DNA of 64,000 nucleotides, taken from NCBI RefSeq assembly GCF_004664715.2, contig NC_051075.1, positions 38,215,958 through 38,279,957 of the forward strand, given 5' to 3'. This DNA is from Peromyscus leucopus (Eukaryota; Chordata; Mammalia; Rodentia; Cricetidae). A model generated the notes under the pieces. That model made no database searches and was not told the origin of the DNA. It was given only the letters and a program-made list of their open reading frames with translations. This document shows positions 34,235-46,009 of the stretch, piece after piece. Position 1 is the first letter of the stretch, and each line of letters starts with the position of its first letter. The position numbers and the translations under genes were made by a program.

Positions 34235-34398
34235 GGCCGGGCGGTGGTGGCGCACGCCTTTAATCCCAGCACTCGGGAGGCAGAGCCAGGCAGATCTCTG
34301 CGAGTTCGAGGCCAGCCTGGGCTACCAAGTGAGTTCCAGGAAAGGCGCAAAGCTACACAGAGAAACCCTGTCTCGAAAAACCAAAAAAAGAAAAAAAA
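34235..34398 (+). repeat. Young full-length B1 SINE with perfect target-site duplication
   Basis: 'ggccgggcggtggtggcgca', 'cgcctttaatcccagcactc', 'gctaccaagtgagttccagg', 'aaaggcgcaaagctacacag', 'ctgtctcgaaaaacc' and an A-rich tail. CpG-rich. It is flanked by identical 'aagaagaggaagca' at 34221-34234 and 34399-34412, so it is a recent L1-mediated insertion. Confidence 0.97.
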
Positions 34399-34421
34399 AA
34401 GAAGAGGAAGCAAGAATAGAT

Positions 34422-34422
<1 letters not shown>

Positions 34423-34474
<52 letters not shown>

Positions 34475-34481
34475 GATAGAT

Positions 34482-34527
<46 letters not shown>

Positions 34528-34540
34528 CAGACAGATAGAT
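34423..34540. repeat. (GATA)n microsatellite
   Basis: About 118 bp of GATA units with GATGATA and GACA interruptions, immediately after the B1's right target duplication. Confidence 0.97.
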
Positions 34541-36441
34541 AAATGATAAATAGGGGGTGTCAGCAGCTCGGGATTCCTGTTTTACGGCTGTAGATGAGAC
34601 AAAGGCCAGTTCACAGCAAGCGGCTCCTGTAATATGTCATCAGGTCAAAGGACTTGTAAAACTACAAGCAACAGCTGTCACTCACACTTGACTGGGATCA
34701 CCGCTCTGTCTTGCCCTCAAGCTAACGTCACTTTATGTCCCATATTGCAGGAAGGTCTCTCGGGATTTTTGAGCTCCCGTTCAGTAGACATTGTTTGAGT
34801 TTATCAGGGTGTATTTGTACATTTTATAGTTACTTCTGTGTATTATTAAATCGTTGCTCACTTAACCAGAGAGGGAAATCTTTGAGAAATATTTCAGCTG
34901 TCCAATTAAGTGTCCTAATTTTGTATTCTTAAGGAACACCTCAATAACTACCAGTTGTTTAAGCATGGGAATCCTAAAAGCTTGAATCTACTACTACCAG
35001 ACTGTTACGAATGTTTGAGGGGAGAGCTAGTTAGAAATGTTATAAGAAACTAAGCTATAAAGTATAGATTCAAATCCACCAAACTTTAAATCCTAAAGCC
35101 ATCATTGTATAGAAGTATTTATGATAATTGGTGTCAGTTGTAATGACCTTGAGTTATGGAAAAATACTTAAGCTATTGGATGTATGCCATTAAAAATGCA
35201 GAAAAATATAGAGCTCATTTTTAGAGCTACTTAAGTGTTTAGAATAAAAATGTTGTTCTACATAAATAAAATAAATAAATCTTCAATGGCCCAGAAAGCA
35301 TGCCTAACAACAATGATTATACAAGGGTTTAGGTAGCCTGGATTTGACTTGGATTTGGCTAGATAATACTTGAAGAGGGGGACTACATCCTTAATGTAAG
35401 AATCAAGGTAGTGTGTTGGGTCATTTTGTTGAATCAGACTTTCTCTGACCTCAAGTGGTCTCTGTCCTGGATAATTTTCTGGCAAGTTTCTCAGGCAACA
35501 GCTACCAGAGACTGCTTCTCCACTGTGCACATTCCTACATGCCGACACTTGAGTCAGTGGTAGCTCAGCCTCTCCTGGAGAACTCTGCATCCTATTAAAG
35601 ACTCACAGCACCCTGTCTAACCCAAAGTGTCGCCCTAGTCCAGTTCCAATTTCACTGAACTTGACATCCATTCTCTGTAGACTGTGGTTTGGGGTTGTGG
35701 CTGTCTCCTAGTTTTATGAAAGGTGATGGCGTTTTCACTTTTTAATCTTTCAATATTTTTATATTTTATTTGGCTTCAGGAGAGGGACCGGGATGGCAGT
35801 ACTTCTCATCTCCACCACCCAAGCACACTGCTCCATTTTCATCTCCACAGCAGAGGCAGAACGTGTGTCAACATAAGCTGCGGCTGTACCTAAGGCTTTG
35901 CTGTCACCCATCTCTCCTCCTGTACCGGAATGTGGTGAAAGCTATACCCACGGCACAGACCCCTTCTTAGGACCACAGCATTTCAGAAGGCACAGTAGAC
36001 ATCTACGGGAATAATCTAAGATAATGATGTAAACGGACCTTGAAAACGGGCATAAATACAGCGACATTAAATCTGCCTGGTAATTATATACTACTTAATG
36101 ACATAATTCGTCTCTTCTATCGCTGTCTACTCTCTTCTAAGCACCTTTTCCAAACATCCTGCCATCAGACAGTCCGGGGACTAGGGGTAGGGTGGTAGAC
36201 AATCTGTTTTCATGTACAGTGTCCTGAAAAGTACATTAAATGCTTCTCATATATTTAAATATCTTAAAAGTATTTGTAGATGATGGTGGCTTCAACAATT
36301 CTTTATTGATCTTAGGGGATTTTTTCAAGTAGGAGTAGGCTGTTGGCCTGGATTGGGTAGCTCTCCCTCCCTTACGCTGCTCTCCTCCTCTCTTTTGCCC
36401 TTCCTTAATTCTCTCTTCTCCTCCCTCTCTTTTCTCCCTTC

Positions 36442-36444
<3 letters not shown>
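34541..36444. other. Unassigned non-coding DNA
   Basis: No gene recognised; the frame at 35258-35590 has no family features. 34990-35280 is AT-rich and ends in AAATAAAT units. Confidence 0.4.

Positions 36445-36537
<93 letters not shown>
36445..36537. repeat. (CT)n(CA)n(GA)n self-complementary microsatellite
   Basis: 45 nt of CT (36445-36489), about 15 nt of CA, then 33 nt of GA (36505-36537). The CT and GA arms are reverse complements, so a single strand can fold into a perfect hairpin of about 33 bp with a CA loop. Confidence 0.95.
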
Positions 36538-36538
<1 letters not shown>

Positions 36539-37132
36539 CATGCACACATGCACGCAGCTGCCTCTTTTTTTCCCCCAAAGCCCTTTCAAGGGTTTTTAAT
36601 TCTGTATCTTGAGAAATAATAATTGTAGTAATTGCCCAGCACAGTGCTAATTATGTGAGCCCTCCAGAGGGGCAGCTAATCTTGAGACTTCCACATAATA
36701 GACTAAATGGCCTCCTGAGCTTTCCTGTCTCAGCTTTCACTCTGGAAAGCTCCTAAAAACTCTGCCTTTGTTTGCCTTAAGTTTTACTGTCTTGTAATTG
36801 TTTGATGATTACCCCTGACACCCCTCCACTCCCTCCCCACCCCCAGCAAATAGCAGAAGCTCTTCAGGGCAGGGGCGATGCCCTTTAGGGATTACTTCAG
36901 AAATATTTATTGCCACACTTGACATATTGACTCTCCAGGGTCACCTCAGCACCCTGGCTTGTACTTCAACATCATCCACTTATTCCTCTTCAATGCAGCG
37001 TTCTTCATGGTAAATGCATGCAGAACTCTTTAGGGTAACCATTTTTGTATAACATACAATGACATTTTTCATTTGACTTTGGAAAAACTTCAAAAAAGTC
37101 AATAAGATATTTTATGTTTTATGAAACCCTGG
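36538..37132. other. Unassigned non-coding DNA
   Basis: A possible MIR scrap ('gcccagcacagtgctaatta') near 36635-36655. Nothing else recognised. Confidence 0.4.
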
Positions 37133-37325
37133 AGTAGTGTTTCTCAACCTGTGGGTCATGACCCCTTTGGAGGTTGCAGATCAGCTATTTATTTACATTA
37201 TGATTCCTAACAGTAGCAAAATTACAGTTATGAAGCAGCAACGAAATAATTTTATGGTTGGAGGGTCACCACAACATGAGGAATTGTGTTAAAGGGTCAC
37301 AGGATTAGGAAGGTTGAGGACCATT
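37133..37325 (+). mobile_element. URR1 hAT-type nonautonomous DNA transposon
   Basis: 'agtgtttctcaacctgtggg', 'tcatgacccctttggaggtt', 'cctaacagtagcaaaattac', 'ggagggtcaccacaacatga' and the inverted end 'aggaaggttgaggaccatt'. Same family as 24864-25075 in the opposite orientation. Confidence 0.85.
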
Positions 37326-39420
37326 AGGAAGGGAGGAATGTAAAATCGGTAATTCACCTGCATCATCCTAGGTGCCCTGATGAGCTGATTTCTGCTGGAG
37401 GAATCAGCGATTGGGGTCGGGATGGTAAAGGCTGAGAACTAGACTAGCTCTGAGAATTCAGTCCAAAGTCAGCTGTCTGCGGAAGGCTTACTCCCTTCCT
37501 CCTAACCTTGGACGAGGATAGACACTCTGTTCTAAGAAATCTCTGTGATTCAATTGAGCTTGCAGATCCGATGTTCCAAAACTCTCCAAGGCTGGAGCAA
37601 GGGCTCTTCTTCTGATCTTTTTTCTTCATAGACAAGAAAGCTAGGGAAGACGGAACATCCAACAAGGACTTGAGAAGCCCAAGACGTGCCGATTTCTACC
37701 CCCCCCCCCCCCCGATCTTTCTATTTATGTCCTCTGAGTGTCGGGATGAATTTGACTCAGCTGTGATACATCAAAAGACGAGGCGGCGTGCAACTCAACC
37801 CTTACACCCTCTCTCTCGGCATATGGCAAAATTTGTGGCTGCCAAGTATAGATGGATTCAAATCCTTTTGCTTCAGAAGACCAAGGCTCACCTTGCCCAG
37901 CTGGCACTGGACAGGATGTCCTCTGGGTGTGGCCAGGAAGACATTCTGAGTTCATGGGACAGCGGGATGTCTACATGTGTGTTTTAAAAGCCTTACTTCA
38001 TTGCTGATTCTATCCCCATCTTCCATCAAAACCATACAAAAGACTTCCCTTTAGCTCCTGAGAGGCAGCCTGCACTTTAAAAATAAACAATGAAGCGTTT
38101 CCTCACAGTCTTGCTGGATGCCAGGACCAAGGTTCTCTCCCACTAACAGTGAGACTGGACAACGGTGATTGTTTTTTGTGGAGGAAATGGGATGCATATG
38201 TTTGGGGTGGGTGGAGAGGACTGAATTATTCCCCTTTGAGTTGTGACTTTTATCTAAGGGAATACTTTTTGTTTTTGTCTTTGTTTTTTTTTTTTTCCTG
38301 CTCAGTCTTGGCCCTGCTCGCTAGAAACCTAAAGTAAGTTTTTTGCTCTGAAAACCCTTGATTACTTCCTGACACTCTCCTCCTGAGGCTGGAAGGCAAA
38401 GATGAGCACTGGCTGGTGGACACACCAGGAGCTGTTTATATAATGATGTAACGGGAAATTAGGCTTCTGCTTCCGCTCAGTCTGTCGTTTCCTGTTTTCT
38501 CTGCGATATCGGAGGTGATGCGATGGTCAGCACTAAATGGTCAGTCAACTAGTACAACGCCCGCTCACAGATGAGGGCCTGCTGAACACGGGGAGAGGAG
38601 ATGGAATTTGTGATCCTGACCATTGCGTTCAGTAGCACAAACGCCCTATCTGCCCCCTGAGAGGATGGCACAGGGGGGAACTGCCAGCTTAGGGGCCTTG
38701 GCAGGGAGTCCCTGAGCCCCGCCTCTCAGAGCTCTGATCCGGGCTTCATCCCTTCCTACAGCACACACCTTCTGCGCAGCTGCCAGGAGGTGGAGTTTTC
38801 TCCATTCACGAAAGCTCCTGGCTGTCCAGTGCTGCTTTGTGTAAAACTCACATCCCAGGCCATCCCTATCTGGCCAAAGATGTTGGAGCTCCATGGAGAC
38901 GGTCCTCTTCAGTGGTTCCCACTTCCAGATGCCTCGTGTTTGAAAACCTGTTCAGAGGTAATCTAACTCTCATCAAAATGCCTCAGGCCACTGATATCAT
39001 CTGTTCATGTCTCTAGTTTTTTTGTGTTTTTTTTTTTGTTTTGTTTTGTGGACCAGAAAGAAATTGAAGGTCTCCATCCATCTGCTGACCCCTCAGTGAA
39101 TCTCGGCACAGGCTTGCTCCTACTGAGGAAAGCTGTGTGTAAGGCTGAGGGCCAAAAGGTTCCCATCATATTTCCCCTCCCAAGAGCAGTTATTTACTGG
39201 GTCCTGGTATGTGTGAGTGCCGCCAGACTCCTGGAGAGTCACACTCCACTTCCCAGGCCAGAAGACTACTTTCTTACCTCCTCCCTATTGTCATCAGAGT
39301 CAGTGGTTGGGGCTGGTTGTGGGGTCCGGGCCCTTCGGTTGTCATAAATGACTTCCCTGTGGCCATTCAATCTCCACGAGGAGAGTAGAATTAATTCTCT
39401 TTGTGCTGTTAATAGACAGG
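37326..39420. other. Unassigned non-coding DNA
   Basis: A C15 homopolymer sits at 37699-37713. Open frames at 37670-37987 (plus; begins with a poly-proline run from the C tract) and 38646-38894 (minus) have no recognisable features. Confidence 0.4.
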
Positions 39421-39815
39421 TGTGGTGGTTTGAATGAGACCGGTCCCTATGGGCTCATGTATTTGAATGAATGCTTAGTCATCAGGAACTGGCACTATTT
39501 GAGAAGGACTGGGAAGTGTGGCTTTGTTGGCGTGGGTGTGGCCTTGTTGATGGAAGTGTGTCACGGGGAGTGGATTTGGGGGTTTCAGAGGAAGACCATC
39601 CCAGGCCCTGTCTCTCTCGCTCCACATCACCTTTCTTGGCCTAAGGATCAGGATGTAGCTCTTAGCTACTTCTCAGCCTGCCATTATGATTCCCACCCTG
39701 ATGATAATGGACTAAACCTCCTGAAACTGTGACCAGGACCCCCAATTTGATCTTTCCTTTGTGGGAGTTGCCTTGGTCACCGGGTCTGTTTACAACCGTG
39801 GAGCCATGACTATGA
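39421..39815 (+). repeat. R2 rodent medium-reiterated repeat
   Basis: 'tgtggtggtttgaatgagac', 'tgggtgtggccttgttgatg', 'gaagtgtgtcacggggagtg', 'gataatggactaaacctcct' and 'gggagttgccttggtcaccg'. The second copy at 56096 shares the same blocks. The 109-codon frame inside it is not a gene. Confidence 0.62.
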
Positions 39816-40027
39816 TAGTAGGGTAAACCAAACAGAAGCATGGGGCAGGCTTGCTCAATAACCATGGCCAAGCCTCGTTTAAAGAAGAAAGAAAATAATT
39901 TTTTTTTAGAATCAGCCAAACCCCATGAGCATAAAATCATACAATTTAAAAGCTATATAGAGCCTTAAAGATTAACGAGCTATCCATTGGTTTTGCAGGA
40001 AACAAAAAAATATAACTTTATATTTTT

Positions 40028-40191
40028 TTTTTTTTTTTTTTTTTGGTTTTTTCGAGACAGGGTTTCTCTGTGTAGCTTTGCGCCTTTCCTGGAGCTCACT
40101 TGGCAGCCCAGGCTGGCCTCGAACTCACAGAGATCCGCCTGGCTCTGCCTCCCGAGTGCTGGGATTAAAGGCGTGCGCCACCACGCCCGGC
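40028..40191 (-). repeat. Young full-length B1 SINE with perfect target-site duplication
   Basis: Reverse B1 with T-rich tail, 'gacagggtttctctgtgtag', 'ctttgcgcctttcctggagc', 'ctggcctcgaactcacagag' and 'gtgcgccaccacgcccggc'. Flanked by identical 'taactttatattttt' at 40013-40027 and 40192-40206. Confidence 0.97.
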
Positions 40192-40206
40192 TAACTTTAT
40201 ATTTTT

Positions 40207-40544
40207 AAACACATATTAGCATCTTATTAGAGACACCTTGGCATATCAAATATATTAAATGAGAGATGAGAAAATCATGCTTTCCCATTATATGAATGTT
40301 GTGAACTGATATAAAAGTACATATCTAGCAAATTGTCTACTGTTGTGATGTTCTTCTTTACCCATAATTAATTCCATAAATATTTAAGTCATTCTAATGA
40401 TGCTAGCTAATAATTCTTGCATTTCATACATATGAGGCATTTTATGTATATTAACCTCATTTGACTCTTTCTGTAGCCCAGGTAGTAGTTAATATCACCA
40501 GTTCCCTTTTAGGCCTGAAGAGGAAAGAGCATGATGAGTGTACT
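40207..40544 (-). repeat. Unassigned DNA with a MIR fossil (about 40405-40525)
   Basis: The MIR part reads, antisense, 'catttcatacatatgaggca', 'atattaacctcatttgactc', 'agcccaggtagtagttaata' and 'ggcctgaagaggaaa'. The left portion is AT-rich and unassigned. Confidence 0.55.
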
Positions 40545-41022
40545 GCCCAGATTGCAGGGACCCCCAAAAGACCACCACAGAGACTGAATCTCCTATGTAA
40601 AAGCAAAGAGCCTTTATTTCAAGCTCGGAGCTTGAACTATCTGTCTCTCCAACACAGCAGTGAGAGCAGAGAGCCCCAAGCCCAGGCAGGGTAGGGGTTT
40701 TTATCATAGAAGAGGTTGGGGTGGGGGGATTTCTAGGGTTCAGGATCCTGATTGGCTGACATTTGTCTAAGGGTATCTGTAAAGGGAAAATAGGTGTGTG
40801 CTAGGCTCAGGGACATCTGACAATCTCATACAGTGTTTGGAATGTTCGGGAAGTCAGATACTTCCCCTTAGATGCAGGTCTTCCCTGGGAGGAGTCAGCT
40901 TATGGCTTCTCCTGGATCTGGGTGTTTTCTGCCAGTAAGCCTGTCACAGAAGCTGTGTCTGGACCTCTAAGCCTGCCATGGCAGCTGTGTGGTCAAGCTG
41001 TTTGCCCCCTCCCCCAAAATGA
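40545..41022 (-). mobile_element. ERV LTR, minus orientation, with promoter and poly(A) signals
   Basis: On the minus strand the order is: purine tract 'attttgggggagggggc' (41003-41022 region), CCAAT box ('gtcagccaatcaggatcctg'), TATA-like 'ctatgataaaaacccct', then 'gcttgaaataaaggctcttt' (AATAAA signal) and 'ggtggtcttttgggggtccc'. This is the U3-R-U5 order of a gammaretrovirus-type LTR. The outer ends are not sharply defined and I see no clear target duplication. Confidence 0.72.
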
Positions 41023-41994
41023 GTATAGCAGGATGTCATTCTGAGTCACTTTATTGCTTTGTTCCTTTAGCAGAACCATCTTCATTTAATCCCCTAGGCC
41101 CAAGGCTTACATAATCTCAGGTCATTGGCTACCTGAGCAGTGTCAGGCATGCGCTCCAACTTATGGAGTGGACATTAAATCCAATCAGAGAGCGGCTGGT
41201 TACTCGCACAACATTTGTGCCACTAATACATCGGCATATCACGCAGGCAGGTCATTGTTGTAGACTACAGGGTTTGTAGCTGGAGTTGGTAGTTACCTTT
41301 CTCTCTGGCGGCATAAAGTACCTTCCAGGACCATGAACACGGGCCGGTAAGGATGGAAGCCCTAGTTAGGCACCAGCCCAGCTTCTCCATGTTCAATGAG
41401 ATGCACAAACGTTGCCTTTAGCAATAGGTCATTACTGTCAGTTTGCGGAGTTTGATTCACACCACTGTACCTGGGCTAAGAGGTAGCAGAACTAAGATTC
41501 AGACTCGGGGTGGGTGGTTCTAAATCCTGTCCTTAACTCCCACAGTTGTGGACATCGGGCATGGGCCTAACACTGTGATGGGAATTGCAGAAGACAGCCA
41601 GCATTCTTAAGACGTTTCTATTTTCTAGGAGAAAAACATGATCTGCGGTGTATCAGCTGAGCTGAGTGGTCAAGGAGGAGGGGAACAAAAGAGGGACTCG
41701 GGTCGCTTTCTGTGTGTTCGTGCCCCTCGGTTCCATTCTGAGGGAAAATTTATGAATGAGAGAAGATAAAATGTGCTTGAAGATGGATGGTACTGATGGC
41801 GCCTAAGAGAGAATCCAAGGAGCCACACAAGGCAGTGTTGGAGCTTCCGAGGGGTGTGGCCCTGCTCTCTTGCATGCACATATGCAAAGAAATTGGGGCT
41901 GCCTGTATGGGGTCCTAGCTTTCATATCTGAGTCCATAGTCCATCCAGAGGAAACCGAGTTTTGAATCTTTGCAATGTCCTTATCATTTTATCG
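41023..41994. other. Rodent repeat-like or ERV-flanking DNA, unassigned
   Basis: Blocks such as 'gagcggctggttactcgcac', 'gcatatcacgcaggcaggtc' and 'gtaccttccaggaccatgaa' feel like a repeated rodent sequence I have met before, but I cannot name it. A MIR scrap may lie at 41470-41540. No coding signal. Confidence 0.35.
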
Positions 41995-42335
41995 ATTCCC
42001 TCAGAAACGCGAGCGGCTATCTAGCTACCATTGTGTAGTGTCAGGTGAGTGTTAGGATTCTGCTCTCATTCCTCGGGGTCTGGCATCTTCCGTCATCAGC
42101 TGGTGCTGGCAACTATGTACCCACCGTGTGGTCATGCAATCCCACCCTAAAAAAGTGGGGCGCAGACCCCCACCTCTCTCTCTCTCTCTCTCTTTTGGTG
42201 TTCTCTCTCTTTCCTCCTCTGCTCCTTCTCCCCAGGCTGGCTCTCTCCCCCACCCCCTTCCCCTCCTAATAAAGCTCTAAAATCTAACATTGGGTTCTGC
42301 CGTGGCCCATGACTTTTCCGCCGGTAACCAATGCC
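41995..42335 (+). mobile_element. ERV LTR-like segment, plus orientation
   Basis: 'aatcccaccctaaaaaagtg', 'gggcgcagacccccacc', a CT-rich tract (42175-42195), then 'cctaataaagctctaaaatc' (poly(A) signal) and 'attgggttctgccgtggccc'. This is the typical 3' half of a class II ERV LTR. The 5' boundary is approximate. Confidence 0.55.
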
Positions 42336-42674
42336 ACCAACCAGTGCCGTATTACCATCAGTGAGGACTACAAAAACATTAATGAACCAAGGGCACACAA
42401 GGGCCATGGGAAGTAACAGCAAGACCATACTAGGTTATGGGTTGAAGTGGAGAGATCTGAATAAGGGTCACTTCTGCAGGCTAGGACTTCTCCTAGGTAC
42501 TGGATGTCCTCAGAAACCACATCGATTGCATTCTAGGGGGACCAGTTCAGTCTTGGTGCTACCGACATACTGTTGCTCCTGGTCACAGAAAGTTCTTCCA
42601 GAGAGTCCAGAGTTCAAGCCTGAGCGCCCAGAGGAAGCTGTGTGTCCTGGGTGCAGACAGAAGAGCTGTTTGTT
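42336..42674. other. Unassigned non-coding DNA
   Basis: The 162-codon frame at 42331-42819 spans the LTR end and the next R1 repeat; not called as a gene. Confidence 0.4.
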
Positions 42675-42815
42675 ACAGTTCGCTTCCTGTTACTGTAACA
42701 AACATCCTGAGGAGAGGATAAAAAGCAGCTTAGGGAGGGAAGGACTTATTTGGCTCCTGCTTCCAGGCCACAGTGCATCATTGAGAGAAGTCAGGGCAGA
42801 AATTCAAGCAGAAAT
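42675..42815 (-). repeat. R1 repeat, part one (split by insertion)
   Basis: 'cttcctgttactgtaacaaa', 'agcttagggagggaaggact', 'ggccacagtgcatcattgag' and 'agtcagggcagaaattcaag'. The remainder of the same element, in the same orientation, resumes at about 46866, roughly 4 kb away. Confidence 0.65.
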
Positions 42816-44339
42816 ATAACAAGAAATGCAAGGGAGTCTGCTTAAGGGGTATAGTGAATTTATTAGGACATATATTGGAAAAGACAACTCACTAAACAGA
42901 ATAGGCGAATCGTTGCAGGGTCCTGGAAGGCTGAGGTCCTGTCCCATGCTTTCTGTCACCTGAGTCAGTTGGCACCATCCAAGCCCATGAGGGAGAGACA
43001 AGAGCGGCATACTGCCTCTCGGGTCTTAGGGGTAGCCCCGAGGCCACGCCCCAGGGGCTGGTACTTCAAGGTCATAGGTGGAAAGGTACCCACTAACCCG
43101 CCCCCCATTTTTTTTCTAAATAAGAAAGTTCTAGACTAATACAAAGCTATATACAATAGGAACAATGATCAATTATTGTCCAGGTCATGGGAAAGGTAAT
43201 ATCATAAGCAAAATAGAAATACAACCAACAAGAACAACATCAAATGAGACACACACTAAATATCCAGAAATGTCCAGACCATAGGTAAATGGCATGTTAC
43301 AGAGATTACTCCAATAGCTGTCCTATCCTGAAGAATCTAATTTTAGTACCTAAAATGTTCTTTGCTAAGATATGAGAAGATTATAACTGTAACTATCTAG
43401 TCTTCAGCCCCATCAAATGCTATGGGCCACAGGAATATATCATAAGAACTCAGCTGGTTATGGCAAAGCCACTACCTGAAGGGATCAAGGAATTCTTTTA
43501 GAGGAAGCCAAATTCCAAGGAGCTTTTGGTATTATTTGGCTTGCTATATATCAGCTGTCTTCTGTTATGAAAATCATGTGTGCCTTCATAGTTTTCCCAA
43601 TTGATTTTTTCCTAAGAATTGCTAACAGTGTGGACTGCTCACTCTTTGTGCATATACGTTTGAGGTATTTGGAGAACAACCTCAGGAAAGACTTCCTTTC
43701 CTCAGGCCCATCCGTTTTTTCTCCTTTTAGCACTGGAATCAGATATCTTCCTTAACCACATTCAAGGACTAACAGGAATAACAGTCCAAACCACCACATA
43801 ATAAGCCTCCTGGAATTAAGGTAAATTCCACACAGAGACAGTGCTTAGGTCAGGTGGACCTTAAGTAATAGCTTTGCACAATTTAGCTTGGATCCTCCTT
43901 TCTTACAGCCTTACTAACTTTATAGACCCCTAACTCCTCACCACTTCTAGGAATATTTAGATAACCTTCTGCGCTGACAGCTATGCTCAGCCAGAACTCC
44001 AGTTCAAGCCTCCCTGTAGTTATCATCATTGGCAGCACTTGGCCAGGTCCATCCCCAGATGGAGGAAAGTACCTTATCAGAGATTCCTCTGTATCCTCTA
44101 AGAACAGACTCTAGTATCTAGACTACCCATTTGAGAAGACCTGGCGGATGTGCCAATTAAGTTTAACTTCCTCCTTTCCCAAATCTTACCTCTAGTTCCA
44201 GATCTCTCTTTAACTATCACCAGAGGCATCTAGCTGTACACAGGTTGCCTAGCAACCAAGCACACTTTCCCCCACCCTGCAGAAAAATGGCAGATAGCTT
44301 GGACAGATAAGGGTCAAAGGGGTAAAAAGGCAGTTTTCT

Positions 44340-44640
44340 TTTCAGAGAATAGAGATAGAACTGAGAGGTATAAGGAGATGGAGAGGAGGAGAAGAGTGGA
44401 GAACTTGAGGATGAAGACTGAGAAGGATAAGGAGGATTTTGACCAGAGAGTACATGTGGATGAGATGGAAGATGAAGAAGAGCCAGATGGAGAAGTACTA
44501 GCTGGTTAAGAACGAGATGAGGAGGACCTAGATGAGGCAGAATTAAGACGAGAGAATTAAGATAGAACTTAGAGCGAACAGTAGATAAACATAGAGAGAA
44601 ATCAGGCAAGAAAGGAGCTAGGCATGAGAACAGAACTGAA
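44340..44640. repeat. Purine-rich (GA-rich) low-complexity block
   Basis: About 300 bp dominated by GAGGA/GATGA/GAAGA on the plus strand. The antisense 130-codon frame (44217-44609) is low complexity (Ser/Leu/Pro) and not a protein family. Confidence 0.7.
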
Positions 44641-44757
44641 ACTATGTAGATATTTTATCCCAGAGGAATAAAGTAGACAAAGAGCTCGGTGTACTTAAAT
44701 TTGTTTCCTGAAAATAATTCTTGCCGTTCATAGTTTTCACTTCTGAGCCCCTGGGAA

Positions 44758-44792
44758 GTATAATATTAAGGCTGGTCCTTTTAATATTATAC
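44758..44792. repeat. Perfect 12-bp-stem hairpin
   Basis: 'gtataatattaa' (44758-44769) and its exact complement 'ttaatattatac' (44781-44792) around an 11-base loop that can add two more G-C pairs. No known site matches it. Confidence 0.85.
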
Positions 44793-46009
44793 AGGAATCA
44801 AAGACCTGAGAAGGAAAATAATGTTACCTGAGAAAACAGGAAGTGCAAGCAAGCAACTTCCGGAAAATTGCAAGAATTGACAGAGACAACTGGCAGCCTG
44901 GACAGTCACCTCAAGTTTCTCAGCACCGTTGGGGCATCTAACTTGGCTACAGGCCTAGAGTATCTGACAGACCATTTTCAGAAGCAGGAATTTTGAAAGA
45001 CCATCTTACCCTGCCTTGGCAATGTTCAGCAGTTGCTTTTCCTTGTGTCCTGCTTGTCCAGAAAGGACAGCATTCATACTGTGAGCAGTAGAGGCAAGGG
45101 TATTCTTTGCCCAGCAGGTCATTTTGTGCCAAGAAGAAGACTTGGCATATGGAGTGTCTTGAAGCCCAACATTCTATCAGGAGTAGATCGGTGCTGCCAG
45201 GAACAATCATGTCTCATGTCAACAGAATTTTAAGTTATCAAAACATTTAAATGCCATATTCTCTAGGTCTATGAAATGTTTGAAGATTACCTATCCATCT
45301 GACATATGTTTCTATAAATCTGGAAAACCTAACTAACATAACTATAGATATGACAAGCATGTGTGACTATTAATCTGTAAGTCTTATCTACCTAAATAAC
45401 CTAAGGAGTAAGGCTTCACATTAACAAGGTAAATAATCTGTAAATGGATGTACAGTATAAGGACAATGGCCTCAAAATTGTGACAATATACAAAAATATC
45501 TTAAATCGAGGTTGTTGCTGTGTCACAACATGGGTGTGTGGGTTCACATGCATCCATGGAAAGAAGATTCAGAGGCATCTTAAGAGCGAATATAGCCTTT
45601 CATGGCTGCAGGGGGGGTCCAGCCTCAAAGGACTGAAGCACTTTCCCCTTGCTTAGGGGATTTTTATTTCTCTCTAATTACCGTTTAGCTGGTTAATTTC
45701 CGTACCTTCAAATCAACCTAAAAGGAGCTCCCAGAGATAAAATGCCAAATGCAAATTCTTTGATTTCTCAGGTACCAAGGTTTTTTGGATTTCCTGAACC
45801 AAATTTTACATAGGCCTTTGATCCTTGGGAGACTCTCTGATCCTTGACTCTCAAACATGATTCACACAGGGTGATAAGAGAAACAACAGGTAAGAGAAAC
45901 AAAAGGTGTGGTTAAATAAAGGAAGGATTAGGGTGAGGTGCTACTCTCTGGAACCAAGCCAGGAGTAGCTCAGCAGGAAAGCAGCCACAGGAGGTAGAAA
46001 TGTAAAGTG

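Noticed and set aside
42331..42819. 162-codon plus-strand frame
   Set aside because: It spans the end of an LTR and the start of an R1 repeat; no protein family seen.
44217..44609. 130-codon Ser/Pro/Leu-rich minus frame
   Set aside because: Antisense of a GA-rich low-complexity block inside an ERV-like insertion.
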